This document shows positions 1 to 7,663 of a DNA stretch of 22,834 nucleotides, one piece after another (the first letter of the stretch is position 1; each line of letters starts with the position of its first letter). The notes beneath the pieces are model-generated. The model was not told where the DNA came from, searched no databases, and worked only from the letters and a program-made list of their open reading frames with translations. The position numbers and the translations under genes were made by a program. Where the stretch lies: contig JACNFT010000026.1 in the NCBI GenBank assembly GCA_014384505.1, positions 1-22,834 on the forward strand, read 5' to 3'. The DNA comes from Cryomorphaceae bacterium (lineage in GTDB: Bacteria > Bacteroidota > Bacteroidia > Flavobacteriales > BACL11).

Positions 1-26
1 GTGAAGTTATTTGTCACGTATATTAA
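1..26 (+). CDS. rpsH: 30S ribosomal protein S8, C-terminal end only (partial)
   Basis: The first bases read in frame as the last codons of an ORF cut by the window edge, ending EVICHVY and a TAA at 24-26. The S8 family ends with a very similar GGE-(I/V)-(I/L)-C-Y/H-V tail, and S8 normally lies directly before L6 in the spc operon, which is the gene that follows 12 nt later. Only seven residues are visible, so the call rests on this short match plus gene order. Confidence 0.75.
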
Positions 27-38
27 TAAGATAAAGAA

Positions 39-590
39 ATGTCAAGAATAGGAAAAAACCCAATAACAATTGCTGAAGGAGTTACTGTAATTCAGGAAGG
101 TACTGTTATAACGGTAAAAGGAAAATTAGGTGAGCTTTCTCAAGATATTGACGTAAGTGTTACGGTAACAATTACTGATAATGTGATTACATTTACAAGA
201 GAGTCTGATCATAAAGATCATAGATCAAAGCACGGTTTATACAGAGCTTTAATTGCTAATATGATTGAAGGAGTAACTAAAGGACATGCTAAAAAGCTTG
301 AATTAAGAGGTGTGGGATACAGAGCAACAACTGAAGGTCAGAATTTAGATATTTCTACAGGATACTCACATAATATAGTATTTGATATTCCAACTGAAAT
401 TAAAGTTGTAGCTGAAACTGAGAAAGGTAAGGCGCCAATCATAACTGTTTCAGGATGTGATAAACAATTAGTTGGAGCTGTAGCCGCAAGAATAAGAGCA
501 GAAAGAAAGCCTGAGCCATATAAAGGAAAAGGAATTAGGTATGTTGATGAATACGTTAGAAAGAAAGCAGGTAAAACAGCTTCAAGTTAA
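39..590 (+). CDS. rplF: 50S ribosomal protein L6 (uL6)
   Basis: This 183-residue protein is L6, a large-subunit protein that binds 23S rRNA near the sarcin-ricin loop and the factor-binding site. It opens with the family start MSRIGKNPI, shows the duplicated L6 fold, and carries the conserved C-terminal signature PEPYKGKGIRY around residues 158-168. Length is typical. It follows rpsH by 12 nt and precedes rplR by 14 nt, the standard spc operon order. The start has no Shine-Dalgarno sequence, only an A-rich stretch, as usual in Bacteroidota. Confidence 0.97.
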   Translation: MSRIGKNPITIAEGVTVIQEGTVITVKGKLGELSQDIDVSVTVTITDNVITFTRESDHKDHRSKHGLYRALIANMIEGVTKGHAKKLELRGVGYRATTEGQNLDISTGYSHNIVFDIPTEIKVVAETEKGKAPIITVSGCDKQLVGAVAARIRAERKPEPYKGKGIRYVDEYVRKKAGKTASS

Positions 591-604
591 ATTAAGATAA
601 TAAG

Positions 605-946
605 ATGACACAATCAAAAAAAGATTCTAGACAAAGAGTAAGATATGCTATCAGAAAGAAAGTTTCTGGTACTTCTGAAAGACCACGATTAGCAATTTTC
701 AGGTCTAATAAAGATATTTATGCTCAAATTATTGATGATATAAATTCAAATACACTTGCATCTGCTTCTTCTAAAGAGGCAAAAGGCACAAAAACTGAAC
801 AAGCAGCTATAGTTGGAAAGCTAATTGCTGAAACTGCTAAAAAAGCTGGAGTTGAAACTGTAGTTTTTGATAGAGGAGGGTTTTTATACCATGGTAGAGT
901 AAAGGCATTGGCTGATTCAGCTCGTGAAGCAGGATTAAAATTTTAA
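605..946 (+). CDS. rplR: 50S ribosomal protein L18 (uL18)
   Basis: This 113-residue basic protein is L18, which binds 5S rRNA together with L5 and helps place it in the large subunit. The features visible are the Arg/Lys-rich N-terminus, the core RPRLAIFRSNKDIYAQIID (about residues 27-45), and the C-terminal VVFDRGGFLYHGRVKALAD block. Length is normal for the family. It sits between rplF and rpsE, 9 nt before the latter, and the ATG is preceded by an A-rich segment rather than a Shine-Dalgarno motif. Confidence 0.97.
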   Translation: MTQSKKDSRQRVRYAIRKKVSGTSERPRLAIFRSNKDIYAQIIDDINSNTLASASSKEAKGTKTEQAAIVGKLIAETAKKAGVETVVFDRGGFLYHGRVKALADSAREAGLKF

Positions 947-955
947 GAATTAGAT

Positions 956-1480
956 ATGTTAAAATTAGCACAAAATAAAAGAGTAACAATTTCTGGTGAT
1001 ATCGAGTTGAAAGACAGATTAGTTGGAATACAAAGAGTAGTAAAAGTTACTAAAGGTGGTAGAACTTTCGGATTTTCAGCTATTGTTGTAGTTGGTGATG
1101 AAAAGAGTATTGTTGGTATTGGTTTAGGGAAATCGAAAGATGTTGCTACAGCTATTGCTAAAGGTATTGAAGCTGCCAAAAAGAATTTAGTAAGAATTCC
1201 TGTTTTTAAAGGAACAATTCCTCACGAACAAGCTGCTAAGTTCAGTGGATCTCAAGTTTTAATTAAGCCTGCATCTCATGGTACAGGAGTAAAAGCTGGG
1301 GGTGCAATGCGTGCGGTATTAGAAAGTGCTGGAGTGAAAGATGTATTAGCAAAATCTAAAGGATCTTCAAATCCTCATAATTTAGTAAAAGCAACTTTAA
1401 AAGCTTTATTAGAATTAAGAGATGCGAGAACAATAGCAATGCAAAGAGGAATAACAATGGATCAAGTATTTAACGGATAA
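956..1480 (+). CDS. rpsE: 30S ribosomal protein S5 (uS5)
   Basis: This 174-residue protein is S5, a small-subunit protein of the 530-loop region involved in decoding accuracy and mRNA unwinding. It shows the N-terminal S5 double-stranded-RNA-binding domain (GIQRVVKVTKGGRTFGFSAIVVVGD, about residues 24-48) and the C-terminal domain with KPASHGTGVKAGGAMRAVLE near residues 104-123. The product starts at an ATG 9 nt after rplR; the family-typical N-terminal length supports that start. It is part of the spc operon and precedes rpmD by 11 nt. Confidence 0.97.
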   Translation: MLKLAQNKRVTISGDIELKDRLVGIQRVVKVTKGGRTFGFSAIVVVGDEKSIVGIGLGKSKDVATAIAKGIEAAKKNLVRIPVFKGTIPHEQAAKFSGSQVLIKPASHGTGVKAGGAMRAVLESAGVKDVLAKSKGSSNPHNLVKATLKALLELRDARTIAMQRGITMDQVFNG

Positions 1481-1491
1481 TATAGTCAAGA

Positions 1492-1668
1492 ATGGAAAAG
1501 ATTAAAATTAAACAAGTTAGAAGTAGAATTGGAAGGCCAAAAGATCAAAAGAGAACTTTAGATGCTTTAGGCTTAAGAAAAATGAATGCTGTAGTGGAGC
1601 ATAACGCAACACCACAAATTTTAGGAATGGTTGCTAAAATTAAGCACTTAATAACCTTAGTAGAATAA
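1492..1668 (+). CDS. rpmD: 50S ribosomal protein L30 (uL30)
   Basis: This short gene encodes 58 residues beginning MEKIKIKQVRSRIGRPKDQK and containing LDALGLRKMN, the diagnostic L30 segment (the RTLxALGLRKxN motif). L30 is a small peripheral protein of the large subunit; 58-60 residues is the normal size. The gene fills the space between rpsE and rplO, with 11 nt before it and 8 nt after it, exactly where rpmD belongs in the spc operon. Confidence 0.96.
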   Translation: MEKIKIKQVRSRIGRPKDQKRTLDALGLRKMNAVVEHNATPQILGMVAKIKHLITLVE

Positions 1669-1676
1669 TATTTGAT

Positions 1677-2132
1677 ATGGAATTACACAATTTAAAGCCT
1701 GCAAAAGGGGCAATTAAAGGCACTAAAAGAGTAGGTAGAGGAGAAGGATCTAAGAAAGGAGGAACATCTACTAGAGGACATAATGGTCAGAAGTCTCGTT
1801 CAGGATATTCAAAGAAAATTGGATTTGAGGGTGGACAACAACCTTTACAAAGAAGAGTGCCTAAGTTTGGATTTACAAATCCGAACAGAGTAGAGTATAA
1901 TGGTGTGAACTTAGATACTATTCAAGCTTTAGTTGATTTAAAGAAATTGAAGGGAACTATAGTAAAACAAGATTTAATGGATAATGGTCTTGTACAAAAA
2001 AATGATTTAGTGAAAATTTTAGGTAGAGGTGAATTAACAGCAAAGTTAGATATTACTGTTAATGCATTTTCTGCATCTGCAATAGCTGCTATTGTAAAAG
2101 CGGGTGGTACTGCAACAGTTTTAGAAAAGTAA
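1677..2132 (+). CDS. rplO: 50S ribosomal protein L15 (uL15)
   Basis: This 151-residue protein is L15, a late-assembling large-subunit protein. The N-terminal half is the Gly/Arg/Lys-rich extended tail (GRGEGSKKGGTSTRGHNGQKSR, from about residue 22), and the globular part holds GFEGGQQPLQRRVPKFGF. Length is normal. The ATG lies 8 nt after rpmD, and secY begins 1 nt after its stop, so translation of the two is probably coupled. Confidence 0.97.
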   Translation: MELHNLKPAKGAIKGTKRVGRGEGSKKGGTSTRGHNGQKSRSGYSKKIGFEGGQQPLQRRVPKFGFTNPNRVEYNGVNLDTIQALVDLKKLKGTIVKQDLMDNGLVQKNDLVKILGRGELTAKLDITVNAFSASAIAAIVKAGGTATVLEK

Positions 2133-2133
2133 G

Positions 2134-3471
2134 ATGAGAAAATTAATAGATACAATAAAGAATATTTGGGGAATTGAAGATTTGAGAAATCGAATCTTAA
2201 CTACAATAGGAATTCTAGCTATTTATAGATTAGGTTCTTTTGTTGTAATTCCTGGTGTTGATCCTTCACAGCTTTCTGCTTTACAGGACCAAACTGCAGA
2301 TGGACTTTTAGGCCTATTAAATATGTTTACAGGAGGTGCATTCTCACAAGCATCTATTTTTGCTTTGGGTATTATGCCTTATATCTCAGCTTCTATTGTA
2401 ATTCAGTTATTAGGAATGGCTATTCCATATTTTCAGAAATTACAGAAAGAGGGAGAGAGTGGTAGAAGAAAAATTAATAACATTACAAGATACTTAACTA
2501 TCTTAATTACAGCAGGACAAGCTCCTGGGTATATTGCTAACTTAAAAGCAACACTACCTGAGTCAGCTTTCTTACTTCCTGCAGGAGGTTTCTGGTTGTC
2601 ATCTATTATCATTTTGATAACGGGTACTATGTTTGTAATGTGGTTAGGAGAAAAAATTACAGATAGAGGAATTGGTAATGGTATTTCATTATTAATTATG
2701 ATTGGTATTATTGCTGGTTTACCTCAATCATTAATGCAAGAATTTGTTTCCGCTTTAGGGTCAGCAGGAGGTGGTTTAGTTATCTTCTTAGTTGAAATGT
2801 TAGCGTTATTATTTGTAATCTTAATTACTATCCTTTTAGTACAAGGTACAAGAAGAATTCCTGTGCAGTATGCTAAAAGAGTAGTTGGAAATAAACAATA
2901 CGGTGGAGTAAGACAATTTATTCCTTTAAAAGTAAATGCTGCTGGAGTAATGCCAATCATCTTTGCACAAGCAATTATGTTTGTACCTATTACTTTAGTT
3001 GGTTTTTCTGAAAATGAAAGTTTACAAGGAGTTGCAGCAGTACTTACTGATTTCGGAGGATTTTGGTACAATTTAATGTTCTTTGTAATGATTGTAATAT
3101 TTACATATTTTTATACTGCTATGACGGTTAATCCTAACCAAATGGCTGATGATATGAAAAAGAATGGAGGGTTTATTCCAGGAATAAAACCAGGAAGATC
3201 TACTGCTGATTATTTAGATGCTGTGATGTCAAGAATTACTTTCCCAGGATCTTTATTCTTAGGTTTAGTAGCTATTTTACCAGCATTTGCTATGGCAGGA
3301 GGAATTAATATGCAGTTCGCTCAGTTTTATGGTGGAACATCATTATTGATTTTAGTTGGTGTTATTTTAGATACACTTCAACAAATAGAAAGTCATTTAT
3401 TAATGCGTCATTATGATGGGTTAATGGATTCAGGAAGGATAAAAGGAAAATCTTCTGGTAGTATGATGTAA
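2134..3471 (+). CDS. secY: Preprotein translocase subunit SecY
   Basis: This 445-residue integral inner-membrane protein is SecY, the central channel of the SecYEG translocon that exports or inserts proteins with SecA or the ribosome. The sequence alternates strongly hydrophobic helices, consistent with the family's ten transmembrane segments. Recognisable blocks are the first helix with FVVIPGVDP, the GIMPYISASIVIQLL segment (about residues 79-93), GEKITDRGIGNGISLLI near residues 172-188, and the basic cytoplasmic loop with RRIPVQYAKR near residue 240. It starts 1 nt after rplO and is followed by map after 12 nt. Confidence 0.97.
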   Translation: MRKLIDTIKNIWGIEDLRNRILTTIGILAIYRLGSFVVIPGVDPSQLSALQDQTADGLLGLLNMFTGGAFSQASIFALGIMPYISASIVIQLLGMAIPYFQKLQKEGESGRRKINNITRYLTILITAGQAPGYIANLKATLPESAFLLPAGGFWLSSIIILITGTMFVMWLGEKITDRGIGNGISLLIMIGIIAGLPQSLMQEFVSALGSAGGGLVIFLVEMLALLFVILITILLVQGTRRIPVQYAKRVVGNKQYGGVRQFIPLKVNAAGVMPIIFAQAIMFVPITLVGFSENESLQGVAAVLTDFGGFWYNLMFFVMIVIFTYFYTAMTVNPNQMADDMKKNGGFIPGIKPGRSTADYLDAVMSRITFPGSLFLGLVAILPAFAMAGGINMQFAQFYGGTSLLILVGVILDTLQQIESHLLMRHYDGLMDSGRIKGKSSGSMM

Positions 3472-3483
3472 TCATATTGATTT

Positions 3484-4257
3484 ATGATTTATTATAAAAC
3501 AGAAGAAGAGATAGAGTTAGTAAGAAAAAGTTCTTTACTTGTTGCAAAAACCCATGCTGAAATAGCTGGGCTAATAAAACCAGGGATAACTACCTTAGCA
3601 TTAGATAAAATTGCTGAAGAGTTTATCAGGGATAATGGAGGAGTTCCAGCTTTCAAAGGTTATGGTGGCTTTCCAAATACTTTATGTATGTCACCTAATG
3701 AACAGGTGGTACATGGTATACCCAATGATAGAGCTCTTGAAAATAGTGAAATTTTATCCGTGGATTGTGGAGTAGTAATGAATGGCTATTATGGTGATTC
3801 TGCTTTCACTTATGAAGTTGGGGAGGTAGATGCTGAAACAAAACAATTACTTAAAGTTACTAAAGAGTCACTTTATAAAGGAATTGAACAAGCAGTTGCT
3901 GGAAATAGAATTGGTGATATTGGTTATGCTGTACAGCAATATGCTGAAAGCTTTGGATATGGTGTCGTTAGAGAATTGGTTGGACATGGTGTAGGTGAGA
4001 ATTTACATGAAAGTCCTGAAGTTCCTAATCACGGAAGAAGAGGGAAGGGGGTTATGCTTAAAGAAGGATTAGTTATTGCAATTGAACCAATGATTAATAT
4101 GGGAACTAAGCGTATTTTGCAACACAATGATGGATGGACAATAACAACTTTTGATAATAAACCATCTGCACATTTTGAACATACAATTGTTGTTCGAAAA
4201 GGAAAAGCAGAGATTTTATCAAGTTTTGAAGAAATAGAAAAAAAGATAAATGGCTAA
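3484..4257 (+). CDS. map: Type I methionine aminopeptidase
   Basis: This 257-residue cytosolic metalloenzyme removes the N-terminal methionine from new proteins. It has no N-terminal extension, so it is the short type I form. The five metal ligands are all visible: D94 (LSVDCG), D105 (YGDSAF), H168 (VGHGVG), E201 (IEPM) and E232 (HFEHT), together with the substrate-contacting H77 in VVHGIP. It lies between secY and infA in the spc/alpha operon. Its last 8 nt overlap the start of infA. Confidence 0.97.
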   Translation: MIYYKTEEEIELVRKSSLLVAKTHAEIAGLIKPGITTLALDKIAEEFIRDNGGVPAFKGYGGFPNTLCMSPNEQVVHGIPNDRALENSEILSVDCGVVMNGYYGDSAFTYEVGEVDAETKQLLKVTKESLYKGIEQAVAGNRIGDIGYAVQQYAESFGYGVVRELVGHGVGENLHESPEVPNHGRRGKGVMLKEGLVIAIEPMINMGTKRILQHNDGWTITTFDNKPSAHFEHTIVVRKGKAEILSSFEEIEKKING

Positions 4258-4465
4258 ACAAGCTAATATAGAGTTAGATGGAACGATAACACAAGCATTG
4301 TCAAATGCTATGTTTCGTGTTGAATTAGAAAATGGACATGAGATTGTTGCTCATATATCAGGTAAGATGAGAAAGTTTTATATCAAATTATTACCAGGTG
4401 ATAAGGTTAAAATGGAAATGTCACCATACGATTTAACAAAAGGAAGAATAACATATAGGTACTAA
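4250..4465 (+). CDS. infA: Translation initiation factor IF-1
   Basis: This 71-residue single-OB-fold protein is IF-1, which binds the A site of the 30S subunit during initiation. The family signature is clear: IELDGTITQALSNAMFRVEL, then GHEIVAHISGKMRKFYIKLLPGD, ending in the invariant KGRITYRY. The length matches IF-1 of other bacteria. The ATG lies inside the last codons of map (overlap 4250-4257), implying translational coupling, and rpmJ follows after 14 nt. Confidence 0.97.
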   Translation: MAKQANIELDGTITQALSNAMFRVELENGHEIVAHISGKMRKFYIKLLPGDKVKMEMSPYDLTKGRITYRY

Positions 4466-4479
4466 TAAAATAAAAAGAA

Positions 4480-4596
4480 ATGAAAGTACGAGCATCAGTA
4501 AAAAAAAGAAGTGAAGATTGCCAAATCGTCAAAAGAAAAGGACGAGTTTATGTAATCAATAAGAAGAACCCAAGGTATAAACAAAGACAAGGTTAA
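4480..4596 (+). CDS. rpmJ: 50S ribosomal protein L36 (bL36), zinc-less type
   Basis: This 38-residue gene encodes MKVRASVKKRSEDC at the start and ends NPRYKQRQG, the typical L36 beginning and end. Only one cysteine (C14) of the Cys/His zinc-ribbon set is kept, so this is the zinc-independent version, which is the usual form in Bacteroidota. L36 is a small large-subunit protein. The gene sits between infA (14 nt upstream) and rpsM (2 nt downstream). Confidence 0.96.
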   Translation: MKVRASVKKRSEDCQIVKRKGRVYVINKKNPRYKQRQG

Positions 4597-4598
4597 TA

Positions 4599-4967
4599 AT
4601 GGCAAGAATTAAAGGTATTGATTTACCTAAAAACAAAAGAGGAGTTATTGGATTAACTTATATTTACGGAATTGGCCCATCTTTTTCAGTGTCAATTTTG
4701 GATGAAGCAAATATTTCTCATGATATTAAAGTTCAAGATTGGACAGATGAGCAAACAAATGCGATCAGAACAATTATTGGAGATAGATTTACTGTTGAGG
4801 GAGAGTTAAGAGCTGAAACCAAAATGAACATTAAGCGATTAATGGACATTGGGTGTTACAGAGGAATTCGTCACAGAATGGGTCTGCCTTTAAGAGGACA
4901 AAGAACAAAAAACAATTCTAGAACCAGAAAAGGGAAAAGAAAAACTGTTGCTAATAAAAAGAAATAG
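4599..4967 (+). CDS. rpsM: 30S ribosomal protein S13 (uS13)
   Basis: This 122-residue protein is S13, which sits in the head of the small subunit and contacts tRNA and L5 across the subunit bridge. It starts MARIKGIDLPKNKRGVIGLTYIYGIG (helix-two-turn-helix region), carries the conserved DIGCYRGIRHRMGLPLRGQRTK block at about residues 82-103, and ends in a very basic tail (KGKRKTVANKKK). It begins 2 nt after rpmJ and heads the alpha-operon part of the cluster. Confidence 0.97.
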   Translation: MARIKGIDLPKNKRGVIGLTYIYGIGPSFSVSILDEANISHDIKVQDWTDEQTNAIRTIIGDRFTVEGELRAETKMNIKRLMDIGCYRGIRHRMGLPLRGQRTKNNSRTRKGKRKTVANKKK

Positions 4968-4976
4968 TAGATAATT

Positions 4977-5375
4977 ATGGCTAAAACAACCAAAACAACC
5001 AAAACAACCAAAAAGAACACAGTAAGAGTTGAAGCTGAAGGGCAAGCCCACATTCAGGCAACTTTTAACAATATTATTATTTCACTTACCAATAAAGCAG
5101 GACAAGTTATTTCTTGGTCTTCAGCTGGTAAGATAGGATTTAGAGGTTCAAAAAAGAATACTCCTTATGCCGCACAAATGGCTGCTGAGGATTGTTCAAA
5201 AGTAGCTCTTGATAAAGGGTTAAAAAGAGTCAAGGTTTATGTTAAAGGACCTGGTCAAGGTAGAGAATCAGCAATCAGAACGATTCATAATTCTGGTATC
5301 ATTGTTACTGAGATTGTTGACGTTACTCCATTACCTCACAATGGATGTCGTCCACCGAAAAAGAGAAGAGTTTAA
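4977..5375 (+). CDS. rpsK: 30S ribosomal protein S11 (uS11)
   Basis: This 132-residue protein is S11, part of the small-subunit platform that lines the mRNA exit path. Conserved parts are HIQATFNNIIISLTNKAGQVISW, GFRGSKKNTPYAAQMAAEDC, GPGQGRESAIRTI and the ending PLPHNGCRPPKKRRV. The N-terminus is unusual in detail: residues 3-11 are three copies of Lys-Thr-Thr made from a perfect 9-bp DNA repeat. It lies 9 nt after rpsM. Confidence 0.97.
   Translation: MAKTTKTTKTTKKNTVRVEAEGQAHIQATFNNIIISLTNKAGQVISWSSAGKIGFRGSKKNTPYAAQMAAEDCSKVALDKGLKRVKVYVKGPGQGRESAIRTIHNSGIIVTEIVDVTPLPHNGCRPPKKRRV
4983..5009 (+). repeat. Three perfect 9-bp tandem repeats in the rpsK start
   Basis: The unit AAAACAACC occurs three times in direct succession straight after the Met-Ala codons of rpsK and encodes Lys-Thr-Thr three times. 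It keeps the reading frame, so copy-number changes would only lengthen or shorten the flexible, basic S11 N-terminus. Confidence 0.9.
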
Positions 5376-5398
5376 TTCATTTATATTAAGATAAAAAC

Positions 5399-6004
5399 AT
5401 GGCAAGATATACAGGCCCAACATCAAGAATTGCAAGAAGATTTGGAGAACCAATTTTTGGACCAGATAAAGCATTAGCTAAAAAAGCTTACGGACCAGGA
5501 CAACACGGAAACCAAAGAAGGAGAGGTAAACAATCCGAATATGGTGTGCAATTAATGGAAAAACAAAAAGCTAAGTTTACTTATGGTATTTTAGAGAAAC
5601 AATTTTCTAATTTATTTAAAGAAGCACTTAGAAGAAAAGGAGTTACTGGTGAAAACTTATTACAAATGTGTGAATTGCGTTTGGATAATGTTGTGTACCG
5701 TTTAGGTATTGCACCAACAAGAAGAGCGGCTCGTCAGTTAGTTACTCACAAGCATATTACGGTGAATGGTGAAAATGTAAACATTCCTTCATATGCTTTA
5801 AAAGTAGGTGATATTGTTTCAGTACGTGCACGTTCAAAATCTTTAGAAACAATCACTAATTCCATTACTTCTAGCTCTAATGAATCAGAATGGTTACAAT
5901 GGAATGGAGAAACTCAATTAGGTAAAGTAGTTTCGGCACCTGAAAGACTTCAGATTCCTGAAAACATTAAAGAGCAGTTAATTGTAGAATTATACTCTAA
6001 ATAA
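5399..6004 (+). CDS. rpsD: 30S ribosomal protein S4 (uS4)
   Basis: This 201-residue protein is S4, a primary 16S rRNA-binding assembly protein. It starts MARYTGPTSRIARRFGEPIFG, without the zinc-binding cysteines of some S4 proteins. The S4 RNA-binding domain covers roughly residues 92-155 (LRLDNVVYRLGIAPTRRAARQLVTHKHITVNG), and it ends ENIKEQLIVELYSK as in other Bacteroidota. In some bacteria S4 represses the alpha operon; no such leader site could be recognised here. It lies between rpsK and rpoA. Confidence 0.97.
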   Translation: MARYTGPTSRIARRFGEPIFGPDKALAKKAYGPGQHGNQRRRGKQSEYGVQLMEKQKAKFTYGILEKQFSNLFKEALRRKGVTGENLLQMCELRLDNVVYRLGIAPTRRAARQLVTHKHITVNGENVNIPSYALKVGDIVSVRARSKSLETITNSITSSSNESEWLQWNGETQLGKVVSAPERLQIPENIKEQLIVELYSK

Positions 6005-6026
6005 GAATAATCAAAAAATAAAAAAT

Positions 6027-7010
6027 ATGCAAATCTTAGATTTTCAAAAGCCAGATGAGGTAGTAATGATTAATGAGGCTGCTAACCAAGGAAACTTTGA
6101 GTTTCGACCGTTAGAGCCAGGTTATGGTTTAACTGTAGGGAATGCTTTAAGAAGAGTTTTATTATCTTCTTTAGAAGGGTATGCTATTACATCAATCAAA
6201 ATTACAGGAGTTGATCATGAATTTTCAACCATTGAAGGTGTTGTACAGGATATTACTGAAATTATCTTGAACCTTAAACAAGTAAGATTTAAGCAACAAA
6301 TTGAAACTGTTGAGTCAGAAGTTGCAACTTTAAAGGTTAGTAAAACGGATGTAATTACTGCTGCTAATTTGGCAAGTAGTTTATCTAACTTTCAAGTATT
6401 GAATCCTGATCAAGTTATTTGTGAATTAGATAAGAAAGTAACATTTGAAATGCAATTTACTATTGCTAAAGGTAGGGGATATGTACCAGCTGAAGCGAAT
6501 GAAATAGAAGATGCTCCAATAGGAACAATTGCTATTGATTCTATTTTTACGCCAATCAAAAATGTAAATTATAATATTGAGGATTACAGAGTTGGTCAGA
6601 AAACCGATTTTGAAAAGTTAAACTTAAATATTACTACTGACGGCTCAATTGATCCAAAACAAGCTTTGACTGAAGCGTCTAAAATCTTAATTCAACACTT
6701 TATGTTATTCTCTGATGAAAAAATCAGCTTAGAAGAAGATATAGTGGAAGAGTTTGATGAGGATACTTTACACATGCGTCAGTTATTAAAAACTGAACTT
6801 TCAGAGTTTGGTTTATCAGTTAGAGCATTAAACTGCTTAAAAACTGCAGAAGTATTTACATTAGGTGAATTAGTTTCTTTCAAAAAATCTGATATGTTAA
6901 AATTCAGAAATTTTGGTAAGAAATCACTTTCAGAATTAGAAGACTTAATAGAGGAAAAAGGATTGACTTTCGGTTTTAACACTGAGAAGTATAATTTAGA
7001 TAACGAATAA
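6027..7010 (+). CDS. rpoA: DNA-directed RNA polymerase subunit alpha
   Basis: This 327-residue protein is the alpha subunit, whose dimer nucleates RNA polymerase assembly. The N-terminal assembly domain shows FEFRPLEPGYGLTVGNALRR (about residues 24-43) followed by LLSSLEGYAITSIKI. An acidic linker (about residues 236-248) leads to the C-terminal domain (about 250-320) that contacts DNA and regulators: R266 and N269 in RALNCLKTAEV, then LKFRNFGKKSLSE. Length is normal. It lies 22 nt after rpsD and 5 nt before rplQ, as in most alpha operons. Confidence 0.98.
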   Translation: MQILDFQKPDEVVMINEAANQGNFEFRPLEPGYGLTVGNALRRVLLSSLEGYAITSIKITGVDHEFSTIEGVVQDITEIILNLKQVRFKQQIETVESEVATLKVSKTDVITAANLASSLSNFQVLNPDQVICELDKKVTFEMQFTIAKGRGYVPAEANEIEDAPIGTIAIDSIFTPIKNVNYNIEDYRVGQKTDFEKLNLNITTDGSIDPKQALTEASKILIQHFMLFSDEKISLEEDIVEEFDEDTLHMRQLLKTELSEFGLSVRALNCLKTAEVFTLGELVSFKKSDMLKFRNFGKKSLSELEDLIEEKGLTFGFNTEKYNLDNE

Positions 7011-7015
7011 GAAAA

Positions 7016-7588
7016 ATGAGACACGGAAAGAAATTTAACCATTTAAGTAGAAAAGCTGCTCATAGAAAGGCAATGCTTGCTAATATGGCATGTTCATTAA
7101 TTGAGCACAAAAGAATTAAAACTACTTTAGCGAAAGCAAAAGCATTAAGAGTGTATGTTGAACCTTTGATTACAAAATCAAAAGACGATACTACACATTC
7201 AAGAAGAACTGTATTTTCATACTTAAAGCAAAAACAAGCAATTACTGAGTTATTCAGTGATATTGCTACTAAAATTGCTGACAGACCTGGAGGATACACT
7301 AGAATCTTGAAATTAAGCAACCGTTTAGGAGATAATGCTCAAATGGCATTTATCGAGTTGGTTGACTATAATGAAGAGTATACTACTGATAAGCCTAAGC
7401 GTAAAAAAGCAAGAAGAGCTAAATCTAAGAAAGTTGAGGATGTTGCACCTGCTGTTGAAGAAGCAGTAGTTGTTGAAGAAGCAGTAGTTGTTGAAGATGC
7501 TCCAGTAGTAGTTGAAGAAACTCCTGTAGTAACAGAAACTAAAGAAAAGACTAATAACTCTGAAGAAAAAGAAGAAAAAGGAGAGTAG
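7016..7588 (+). CDS. rplQ: 50S ribosomal protein L17 (bL17) with long charged C-terminal tail
   Basis: Residues 1 to about 123 are a complete L17, which lies near the peptide exit tunnel; the start MRHGKKFNHLSRKAAHRKAML and the block ADRPGGYTRILKLSNRLGDNAQMAFIELVD are diagnostic. The remaining ~67 residues are an added tail: first strongly basic (KPKRKKARRAKSKK), then Val/Glu-rich repeats (VEEAVVVEEAVVVED), then a Lys/Glu end. Such tails occur in Bacteroidota L17, and their role is unknown to me. The gene is the last of the ribosomal cluster and is followed by a hairpin terminator. Confidence 0.96.
   Translation: MRHGKKFNHLSRKAAHRKAMLANMACSLIEHKRIKTTLAKAKALRVYVEPLITKSKDDTTHSRRTVFSYLKQKQAITELFSDIATKIADRPGGYTRILKLSNRLGDNAQMAFIELVDYNEEYTTDKPKRKKARRAKSKKVEDVAPAVEEAVVVEEAVVVEDAPVVVEETPVVTETKEKTNNSEEKEEKGE
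7454..7531 (+). repeat. Tandem repeat encoding the Val/Glu tail of L17
   Basis: Two identical 18-bp units GTTGAAGAAGCAGTAGTT (7454-7471 and 7472-7489) are followed by two diverged 21-bp relatives (7490-7510 and 7511-7531), all starting GTTGAAGA. They encode V-E-E/D repeats in the acidic tail of L17 and all stay in frame. Confidence 0.85.
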
Positions 7589-7612
7589 TAAATAACTTCT
7601 TTTTAATATTTT

Positions 7613-7647
7613 AAAAAAGGGTAAAGCTTAGGTTTTATCCTTTTTTT
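7613..7647 (+). terminator. Rho-independent terminator after rplQ
   Basis: AAAAAAGGGTAAA (7613-7625) pairs with TTTATCCTTTTTT (7634-7646) over 13 positions with one G-U wobble. The loop is 8 nt, and a run of seven T closes the structure. It lies 25 nt after the rplQ stop and marks the end of the spc/alpha transcription unit. Confidence 0.85.
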
Positions 7648-7652
7648 ATAAA

Positions 7653-7660
7653 TAAATTTG
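7653..7660 (+). promoter_or_regulatory. Bacteroidota -7 promoter element before carA
   Basis: TAAATTTG matches the Bacteroidota -7 consensus TAnnTTTG and lies just after the rplQ terminator, 3 nt before the carA ATG. A start site at the usual distance would fall at or next to the ATG, giving a leaderless or nearly leaderless mRNA. I see no convincing -33 TTG partner, so this is a moderate call. Confidence 0.5.
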
Positions 7661-7663
7661 AGG

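Noticed and set aside
943..1179. Antisense ORF opposite rpsE (and similar antisense ORFs across the window, e.g. 2724-3071, 7060-7320, 19917-20312, 21846-22232)
   Set aside because: They lie fully opposite well-supported genes, have no family resemblance and no start context; long antisense frames are common opposite AT-rich coding DNA.
7658..7663. TTG start two codons upstream of the carA ATG
   Set aside because: The TTG is part of the TAAATTTG promoter-like element, and the ATG gives the usual CarA N-terminus.
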